Assembly: GCA_026936325.1 (NCBI GenBank)
Contig: JAPTHN010000003.1
Location: 51,018,511 to 51,082,510, forward strand
Reading direction: 5' to 3'
Length of the DNA: 64,000 bases
DNA from: Platynereis dumerilii
Lineage: Eukaryota > Annelida > Polychaeta > Phyllodocida > Nereididae
A model generated the notes under the pieces. It was given only the letters and a program-made list of their open reading frames with translations. It was not told the origin of the DNA and ran no database searches. The position numbers and the translations under genes are program-made. This document shows positions 55,708 through 64,000 of this stretch, one piece after another; the first letter of the stretch is position 1; every line of letters starts with the position of its first letter.

Positions 55708-58700
55708 ATGAAGTCACTGCTACAGCTCTGTGTGATTGCACTTTCTCTGCATTTCACCTCTGCCCAACAACCAGTATGTTGTGCACCATTTGTTGACTAC
55801 CAAGCATACATCACTTTGTATCTGGGTAATGCAAATGTTACCAAGAGACCGGTGGTACCAGAAGCCTACATTGGCAGAGCCAGGTAGAACATTGTGCTGT
55901 TAAATCATTTATTCATACGTTTATCTGATGTTTTATAATGCAGGTGAATCCTATCCCTTACTTGCCATGCATGTTAAGATTATGCGCACAAGCATTTGAT
56001 GATTCAAAGTCTTATTAAGTTATCTTAATTGTGAGTCATATCCAATACTTCTGCCATGTCATGAGCATCATGCGAGGGTTCGACTCCCAGTTGGGTAATC
56101 CAAAATGTTCAGTGGAGCTTCATGAGCAAAAATGCAAAATCCCCGTTGGATGTGGAATGAGACGTTAAATTGGCCGCCCCTTGTACCAGTGTCTGTGCTG
56201 GGCAAGTAAAAGATCCCTCAGATGGAGTAAATGTGTAACATGTCGGGGACTCCTGCTCTCTCTCCAATCTCATTAATCAACCCTTGTCAGCGCCTAAAAC
56301 TGGGCTTAGAGTGCTGCACTTACCATATTTATCCATCTATCTGTCACCCTTTAGTAAATGAGTCATGAGTCATATGATATTTTTCAAAATTAATGAGATA
56401 TGTCTCTTAGTGGCACATTGTCAAATCATTATAAAGTAAAAAGATAGGGCCTCCATGCAGTGACATCATTGACAATCTTAAATAGCCAAAACAAATCATC
56501 CATATTTCCTTGGCAGTAAAGACCAACCTATTCAACTGAGACATATAAATATTGTTTTTTTTTTCTTTATAACAAGTTTTGTTTCCACTTTTCAGGAGAA
56601 CAACCATACCTTCTCAACAGTTGGAGATCACGGAATATCTTGATTGGCAAATTCCAGGTTTTGAAAACACCGCAGCTCTAATTTCAGATGCCAGACAGGT
56701 AGGTGAAATCTACGCAAGCTTCAACTTTATAGAAACCCAAGTATGAAGAGCTGGAAAGTTTGAAATTTTGAGTTAGCTCAAATGATTGAGTGAGAATGTG
56801 AAATGGTTGCACAATTAGTTTGAAGTGACAAAGCTTGTTGTTTTTGAGTTATGATCATGGGCATAATTTGGTGGGGGACGGGGGGGGGGGACATGTCCCC
56901 CATGTACCCCCCCACATTTTGACCCTGGGGGGGGGCATAATATGAAATGCCCCCTCCCCCCACTTTTTTGTGAAAACAAAATGACTTCTGGCAATGGCCA
57001 TTGGGGTAAATTTTGTCGGCAGCAGGTCTGAGAGATCCTTCACCTCTCTGCTCCAGCATGTTACCACGCCATGCATAAGTTGGAATACTTGTATGTGATA
57101 ATCCTGACTGACTGTTTATTTGCGGATCTGACGGCCGATTCTGTCAGCATCACCATGTGTCCCCCCCCCACATTTCCCGTGAAGATTACGCCCCTGGCTA
57201 TGATAATCTTAGTGTTGTCATAACTTAAAACAACAAGCTTTGTTGGCTCAGAGGAATTGCACCTTCTAAAAATTACAAGTACTTCTCTTTTTCCAGAATC
57301 CCGGAACAGTATATACATTGATGAGGGATGGGACTTGCACCTCTCAACAATTTGACGGTTTGGTCGTTAACCCAGCATGTGTTCCACGTAAGTGTTACTT
57401 AAACAAGAAAATTTTTTCAAAAAATAAAAAAGGCGATTTTCAAAGAAAATTCCGCTTGTTCAGCAAATTAGACCACATTTGCATGTTTTTTCACGCCGGT
57501 CCCGCAAAAGGCGTCCGGTTCCGCACCTGCCCATCTGCGTTTTATCACGAAATTTTATTTAATTTGCGCAGTCCGCATTTTACTACGACGCTAGCCCGCA
57601 ATGTAATGACGATTCTTCACAGCCTGATTTCCAGATTTGGCCTCTGGCCCCCTGTCGGGAGGCCTGTGGCCATCTATACAGAGGTGGATGGCTCCATATA
57701 GAGTCACTAAGAATATATCAGCGAAGGGCTGAAGCATCGCCTAAAAAAAAATGAAGACAATATTCATTTTTTATAGGACTTAAGACCGCTTATAAAATAT
57801 TTTTTGCTATAATGCATGGCATGTGTTTCCTTTTACGTCTCCTCTCAATGTTTACTTGGTCCAAATTAGTAGGGGGGGATGGGGACACATTGAATCAGCA
57901 AAGTTTAGTTTTACCATAGCTCAATGAGTTACAATTTAAGTTCCAAAATGAATGACTTCAATGAAAGACTTTACCATATGCTGCAGCCAATCTCTAAATC
58001 TTGCCCAATTTTAAAATCGGCCATGAATATTTCTCCTTTTGGCAAACATTTTCAAACTATTGGCAAATTATTTCCCCTTTGGAAAAAATCCTTCAACTTT
58101 GCCCGAAGAAGCAATTTGCTATTCTAACTATTGGCAACCTATTGTTCCTATTGGCACACTTTGCCCAAAGGAGCAATTTGCTATTTTAACTATTGGCAAA
58201 CTTTGCCAATCTCTAAATGTCTTTTTGGACCACTTAGAACATTAACAAGTAGTTAACTTGTGCCCATTTCTGCAATTATCACCCACTTTTGATATTAAAA
58301 TGCGGGGCACAGCAGCAGAAATCCCAAAAATTTTTTTGGTGATTTTCGTGACTTCTAGCGAAGATACAAACTTGCAAAAAGTATTATAAATTAAAATTCA
58401 ACAGTTAGTATAAAAAAACTGACAGGCCAATTTAATAACCAGTGTGCTACCACACAGTGAGCCCGAACCATCTTTGGGGTTAAAAAAAATGCCCAGCATA
58501 ACCATTGGTGCCATTACGTAGCTTAAGGTCACACGAACAAGCAGATATAAAGAACAAAAAAGCTGTTGGGAATAATGTTCAATTTCTTGAAATTTCTGAC
58601 TTATCACACACAGAATTTAGCATCAAAAGTCATGTGAAAAGTCTTCCTGATGTGCGCCATCTTTGTTAAACCTGTTTTATGGATAGAAAATTTCATTAAA

Positions 58701-61700
58701 AAAAAGACAAATTCTTTCTCTGAAAATAGAAATTACGTATAGTGGTATTTAATGTCAGGAAGGTGTGACAAACTCATGAATGCAAAAATTCCAAGTAAGG
58801 TGTCAATGTTCATAAGAATGGCAAAAATGAACCTACTCAATTCTTTCAAGGGCATAAACTGGAAATCTTGACACAACATATTATGTGTGTACATGTTTAA
58901 CAGAGCTTTTGTACTTGAATACTTTGATTTTGTCAATTAAGAAAGTAAGGGAAAGGAAAAATCATTAGTGAATTAGTGAAAGCAAACAAGGTTACTTAAA
59001 TAATCTTACGAAACTTGACCTGCAACAAACTGTTTAACTCCGATCCATTTGAATAATAATAGGTTTTTGAATGGATGAGCATGCATGGTGCAACTTGATC
59101 AGTATAGGATTAAAATAACATTTTAGATGCACCATAACATTATCAAAGGCCAGTATATAAATGTAATAATGGTCTGTTTGAAGTCTCAAACATGTGCACT
59201 GCCTGACATCAAATTTATACACCCAACTTGAAGATACACTTAATGCTTTTATGAAATTAGAGTAAAAGGAACTAATTTAACAGCATTTGAATGTAAGGTT
59301 TAAAAACCTAAGATTCGATGTTATAAAACCAATTGAGTACTTCTTTTTTAATACCAAGCTGTGAAAGACAGACATATGGGCATAAATCTTAGGATCCATA
59401 GGTACAACCATGCATGTATTTGTTGTCACAAAGAATGATAAAAAGATGTGGCTATTCCGGATATATGGGTATAACTCGAAATTTCTAAGAAAAACTATTA
59501 AGTAATTGGTTTTAAGTTATTTATTTATCAAGATGTTGTGTCAGATATTGTGTCCTTTCCTTCTCAAAGTCATAGGTAAAGCCAGCAATGTTACATAGTG
59601 ATTGTGACATACTAATATATATGCAATTGAAGTTTATCACAGATGCCATCAAAATGTGACTTTTCCTAATAATTATAACTTTCTGTATTTCAATTATTAT
59701 TTAAAAGGCAGTAATATATGGTCCAAGAAGACATGTAATGAGCAATAATTACAGAAATGGACATGGCCTTTTCTTTACTTATATCTAAATCAAGTCTTTT
59801 TAGTCTTTTTGATGATTTGGCGATTGGCACTTCAGAGATTGGCTGACGCACCTTATACTGACAAAACCCCGGGGGGGGGGGGTACTCACTATGAAATGGT
59901 GTATATAGAGGCTCCGTTGGATTGTTTAGGTTTTTTAGCCTTCTAGGATTAAAATAGTATTGCGTTTTTATGAATTACGTTTAATTTGGTTGCCCTTTTT
60001 GCACCCCCAACATTTTTGGTACCGTTTAAATCGGCTTGAAATGACGATTACAATGGTATAAAATCAAAAAGATTAAATTGGTTTTAGATATTTTTACTCA
60101 AAGATTAAAATGGTTTGTGGTTTTGGTGTGGGTTTTGGATTAAAATGGTTTTAGTTTTCAAAATCGCCGTGACGCATCCGTATGCAAAAGTCCCCCCCCC
60201 CCCAGGGACAATGCAATACATGCTTCACCCAATAATTTCTTTATAGATTCATTTAGGTGCCCCTCAAAGTAATTCCACGAATCAGACAGTTCAGAAATAT
60301 TGCATATCAGCATCCTGAGAAGTCCACCGATTCACTATGGCAAGCGATTCACCTTGTCCCCGTTCCCCCTATTCCTCTTTCTGGCTCAGGCAATCATTTG
60401 GTCATTAAATTTGTGTCTGCTTTTAATTGGGAAACCGTGATATAATAAATTTTTTAAAGAAAAAAATCAGCAAATTTATCACAGAAACACTATATCATAA
60501 AATCTCCTCTTCAGCTGCCTGGACTTACAAAGAAACAATGACGATGGGAAGTTCAACAATTTGGGATCGTTACGGAGATGACACGGAAAGGAATTATCTT
60601 GTTGTCGAGAGATCAACATGTATACCCGTTATGCAATTGGCAACCAGAAGAAACGCTCCATGTAATTTTATTTCTTGCAATTGTCTCTTTCTGTTGCTTT
60701 CCTTCTACTTCAGTAATTAACATCCTAGTATATTGTCATCTAATTTCGCCATCGGGCTTTTCTCAGCTGCTAAATTTGAAATAATGAGTCAGCCTAGATG
60801 ATGGAGTGAGTTGGTTGCACAATTTCTGAAGGTGGACATAGCTTGCTGTTTAATTTATGCATAGGCATACAGAGAGCGGATTTTTTGGGAGGTCAAGCGA
60901 CGTTTCCCCGAATTTCATAATTCAAATTCAATGGAATTTTGTCATAACACATATATACCTTGGGAACCATTCATTTTCAATAATGTCAGTTTGACCATCT
61001 GCCCTAAATTTTAGCCCGCTTGCCCGAATTTCCACTGTTCAATCCTCCCCCTGCCCCCTGTCCCATTCGCCTATGAATTTATGATAATATTATGTCAGTT
61101 GTTATAAATTAAAACAACAAGCTGTGTGTGTGCTCAAAGGAATTGTGCAACCATCTCACTCGATCATTTAAGCTGACTCAGATTCAGATTTTGCAGTGCT
61201 GTTTTTATTCATCTTTTTTTAACTCATCTGACTTTATAATTTTGCCATTCTGATTATCGATATTGTTATATTCCTCTCTCGTATTATGTTCATTTTTCCA
61301 ACTCTGCAACTTTTTATTTCTTAGTCATTTACTTTTCATGATCATTTTTTCTCTTCTACTCTGCTCTCCTGTGAGTAAATTTCAGTAAAATTGTCATTTT
61401 GGCGAGCCTTTCTATGAATCTTTTAGAATAATTATAAGCATGATGAGACATGTTTCAAAAGAAATTACTTGGTTCTTCTCAATTACTATGCACTCGTAAT
61501 GCTCTAAAGCTAATAATTTTTATTTTATTTTTTTTCAATATCTCTCAGCTGTAGGGATATACAGATTCAACACGGAGTACTACTACAATGCCACCCAATA
61601 CACCGGCTCGATCACAATCCCAGAAGGTAAAAACATCTTTAACTGCAACAAAAATTTTAAGCAATAATTTGTTGCATAGAGTTGTATGCAATCTTGCTCA

Positions 61701-62752
61701 TAACTAATAGAATACTTGCTTGGAGCGAAAGAAGCAAATAAAAGTAAGTTTTGTAGTTTGAATGCCAGCTTGGTACAATGTGAAGGTCTAAGTTAAATTT
61801 TGGAGTGTGAATGCCAGTAAGATGCGCAGTGTTAAGCTCTAATTATCTTCCCTTATCAATACTTGAAAACTTCGGTCAACAGGGGCGTAGATCCTGGGGG
61901 GGGGGGGATGGGGGGATGCATCCCCCCCTAGGATGAACCTGGGGGGTTGATCATATGATTACCCCCCCCCCCTAGAATTTCAAATTATTAATACTTGGTG
62001 TTGACAATTATCTGTCATATTTAGCAATTTTCCATGATGCCAGTTGCATGTTGTGTGGAAAAAAAAGTTTCAAATCTAACCTTCCATAATCTATAAAATA
62101 TTGGCTTTTGGGTCCTATAGTGGCCCTCAAAATCTACCGCTATGCGGCTTTCGGCCTGTTAGGCCACGCGCGAAGTTTGCGATCCCGAAATCATCCACCC
62201 CTATAAAAATGAAAAATCTACCCCCCTGTCAGTCAACTTGACAATTTCAACCAGAATTAAAAATTTTTTGTTGGATTCGCCCCACCTTCTTTAACCTGTA
62301 GAATCTCGATATTTCACTGTGTTTTCTTGGGGTTAACACTGTGATATTAGTTTATAACGGCAACATGTTCCTCCCTGGGGTGGTCACTGTAAGTAAGCGT
62401 ATACAATGAAAATAGATCATCACATGATCCAATTCAAGTTCCTAAACACATCAATTAGGCCCTACTAAAGATATTACCTATTTACAATAGGAGTAATGGT
62501 TTATCTTTTCAAAATTAGTAGGTGTTTTATCATTTTGGATTAATTTATGAACTTCATCTCTGTATTTTATATCCACAATGCCAGCCTGTCAAACATTTTT
62601 TACTTGCAGCTTGCCTTCAACAATCTAATGTACCATACAGAGGCACTACTCGCAGGCCGAACCGAAGAAAAACGACTCGCGGTCCTGGTAGGCGCCCAAG
62701 ACCAAGTGGTGGCTCAAATCGACGATTCAACAGACGTGGCCGTTATTCTTAA
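55708..62752 (+). CDS. Secreted ependymin-family protein with Arg-rich tail
   Basis: Six in-phase coding exons lie at 55708-55883, 56596-56698, 57297-57387, 60515-60661, 61549-61626 and 62610-62752. They encode 245 residues. A signal peptide (1-19, ending HFTSA) precedes CCAPF, the usual ependymin N-terminal Cys motif. Six Cys follow the signal (24, 25, 107, 121, 159, 200). Matches to ependymin-related proteins include W140 with DR, ERNYLVVERSTCIPV (cf. the conserved CxPV) and the closing IPEAC. N-glycosylation sites are N43 and N186. The fold is a lipocalin/LolA-like beta sandwich that binds lipid, calcium or matrix. Residues 209-245 form a tail with 14 Arg and one Lys, not usual for the family. 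This suggests binding to sulfated polysaccharide or nucleic acid, or proteolytic trimming; that role is inferred. Family assignment rests on pattern, not alignment. Confidence 0.78.
56070..56345 (+). mobile_element. tRNA-derived SINE, 5'-shortened copy
   Basis: It begins near the B-box (GGGTTCGACTCCC) and matches 4160-4430 throughout (GAATGAGACGTTAAATTGG, GTAAAAGATCCCTCA, CTGGGCTTAGAG), ending in ATCTATC-like repeats. It lies in the first coding intron of the ependymin-like gene. Confidence 0.85.
56856..57196. mobile_element. hAT-type MITE (CAKGGGCRTAAT termini)
   Basis: The left end CATGGGCATAATTTGG and inverted right end CAGGGGCGTAATCTTC are flanked by an 8-bp duplication with one mismatch, GTTATGAT (56848-56855) and GCTATGAT (57197-57204). 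G-runs and C-runs fill the inside. It lies in the second coding intron of the ependymin-like gene. Confidence 0.75.
57388..60514. other. Third coding intron of the ependymin-like gene
   Basis: No gene is seen. It contains locally repeated TTTTGGCAAAC/ACTATTGGCAAA segments near 58030-58215 and, at 59864-60205, an inverted relative of the repeat at 33730-34190 with poly-G and poly-C ends. Confidence 0.6.
59864..60205. repeat. Dispersed repeat bounded by poly-G and poly-C
   Basis: It starts CCCCGGGGGGGG and GTACTCACTATGAAA, contains several GATTAAAATGGTTT modules, and ends in a C-run. It is inverted relative to the copy at 33730-34190. Probably a non-autonomous DNA element. Confidence 0.65.
61880..61978. 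repeat. G-run/C-run hairpin in the last intron (AGGGGCGTAGATCC start)
   Basis: CAGGGGCGTAGATCCTGGGG resembles one end of the hAT-type MITEs at 48972 and 56856. No matching right end or 8-bp duplication is visible, so it is a fragment or partial copy. It lies in the last intron of the ependymin-like gene. Confidence 0.5.
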
Positions 62753-62806
62753 CCAAAGTTATGAATAACGATAATAAAAACAACAATAAGTTGAGAATTC
62801 AGACTT

Positions 62807-62812
62807 AATAAA
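62807..62812 (+). terminator. Polyadenylation signal of the ependymin-like gene
   Basis: AATAAA lies 55 bases after the stop codon. A less favourable ATAATAAAAA lies at 62771-62780. The expected 3' UTR is short, under 100 bases. Confidence 0.65.
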
Positions 62813-63662
62813 TTGTTGGATCAAAAGTATATTGTGTATGCATTTGTTCTTTTATTGACGACGGCTATAATGCCACACCTGTCGAATGTTAGCAGCTGAG
62901 GAGGTGATGCAAACATGCTTTTTACAATATCACCAATGTAAATAAGACCATTTTGATATTCTTCACACTCAGTTTTACTATAGACTGAAGTTTCACAGGA
63001 AGATGTAAAGAAAAATTGGAATCGAAATTGGGGAGAAAATTAAGAGAAAAAAAGACATTAAGTTTAAAAAAAAACTTCCTGCATGATGCAGTTACAGGTG
63101 ATTTAATCACCACACGACTCTTGTCATCCTGCTTTGAGCGTATGAATCAATGCATAGAGCTGCCAACTACATTCAATCTACTAAGTGTGTGACTTTTTGG
63201 TGAAACCAATCAGATGAGGCAAAAATGTTATATAGAAAGGTAGGTAGATAAAATCTCGCACCAATTAAATCGCCTTAAACAAAAAACCAAAATTGATCAC
63301 TTATACGAAAAGACACCAGTAAAACTATTTAGAAGCCACTATCATTATCTATTATTTAGGGGATCTTTGACTTTCAGAAAACAGACATCAACACAAGGAG
63401 CCACCAATTTGAAATTAGGAATTTTGGTCATGATTTTAGATTTAGATTTAATTTATTTCTCCATACTTCCTGGGTTTAAATTAGCGTTTGAATTAATGCA
63501 GGAACTGACAAACTGCTCAGGATTTACTGTTTAGCTAAACTTCAAATTCAAGTTCAAATATTTATTTATTGTCGGCTTGACATATACAGTATTAAACATT
63601 AGTTGTAATTAGCTATTCCCCGACATAACATTAACAAAATTAAAACTGATAAGTACACGCAT
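62813..63662. other. Non-coding DNA downstream of the ependymin-like gene
   Basis: AT-rich with no supported gene. Confidence 0.5.
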
Positions 63663-64000
63663 AAACTCAGCAACATTAAAAACGCACACTTTTAAAAAGG
63701 CTCAAAATAGTACTTCCTTTTAAGATATCAAGACGACAATTTACACACTCCTAGAAGTTGCCATCAGGTACATTCACGAAAATCTCTGAGTGCAGTACTT
63801 TTGTGTCAAATTAAATCGTCGTGGTCACTGTCGAAAATGGAAGTCACAAACTGCTCTTCAGCACAAAACGCACCATTGGAAATATTGGTTTTTTGGCATA
63901 CTGGATGAGATTAATCTTATGAAATTTTCACATAACATGCACAAGACTTCCAAAAGAGGTCCCCCAGAAGTTTTTGAAAAAAAGTCAATGATAAAGCAGA
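63663..64000. mobile_element. Fold-back element, second copy (cut by window edge)
   Basis: It matches 20124-20395 in the same orientation (AAACTCAGCAACATTAAAAA, ATAGTACTTCCTTTTAAGAT, GTCGTGGTCACTGTCGAAAA). After about 63945 the sequence departs from the first copy, so the right arm may be missing or replaced. Confidence 0.75.

Noticed and set aside
57318-57701. 127-codon frame beginning MMRDGTCTSQQFDG
   Set aside because: It is exon 3 of the ependymin-like gene read through its splice donor into the intron.

Overview
This is a eukaryotic window from an AT-rich, intron-rich, repeat-rich genome. Its two multi-exon genes have GT-AG introns of about 0.4-3 kb. It also carries several families of tRNA-derived SINEs, a BEL/Pao retroelement, LINE pieces and many small inverted-repeat DNA elements. 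The content best fits a marine invertebrate deuterostome, most likely an echinoderm such as a sea urchin. That rests on general resemblance (a large fold-back element built from short GC-rich subrepeats, aqualysin-like proteases, an ependymin-family protein), not on a database match.

Region 1 (1-14.8 kb) is a tandem array of near-identical intronless, secreted, proteinase K/aqualysin-type serine protease genes on the minus strand. Two copies are open and one has a one-base deletion. The sequence at position 1 matches the upstream flank of the other copies, so another copy should lie just left of the window. The spacers are also duplicated; one has gained a SINE and another an insertion of about 2.3 kb.

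Region 2 (15.3-23.3 kb, plus strand) holds the last seven exons of a PEP-utilising phosphotransferase: the swivelling phospho-histidine domain, most like rifampicin phosphotransferase or PEP synthase. Its introns carry a minisatellite, SINEs and a fold-back element.

Region 3 (24.06-33.02 kb) is a nest of transposons. A terminal-inverted-repeat DNA element is interrupted by a BEL/Pao LTR retrotransposon, which is itself interrupted by a Tc1/mariner-type element with very long inverted repeats. A SINE with a perfect 14-bp target duplication follows.

Region 4 (34.26-43.86 kb) is the most unusual part. A 5'-truncated CR1/L2-like LINE (minus strand) is split by an 8.3-kb element at 35375-43699. 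This element has inverted termini made of GC-rich subrepeats, is flanked by a 9-10 bp target duplication, and is filled with minisatellite arrays that share a GCCCTGAGG core with the termini. It resembles fold-back/TU-type elements and encodes no protein I can recognise.

Region 5 (44-55 kb) is mostly non-coding: several inverted-repeat elements (one only 82 bp long with an 8-bp duplication), a GATAA array and one possible terminal exon.

Region 6 (52.4-62.8 kb, plus strand) is a complete six-coding-exon gene for a secreted ependymin-family protein of 245 residues with an unusual arginine-rich tail. A likely TATA box and non-coding first exon lie 3 kb upstream. The proteases and the ependymin-like protein are both predicted to be secreted; the phosphotransferase is probably intracellular. 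I see no operon-like or pathway link among the three.
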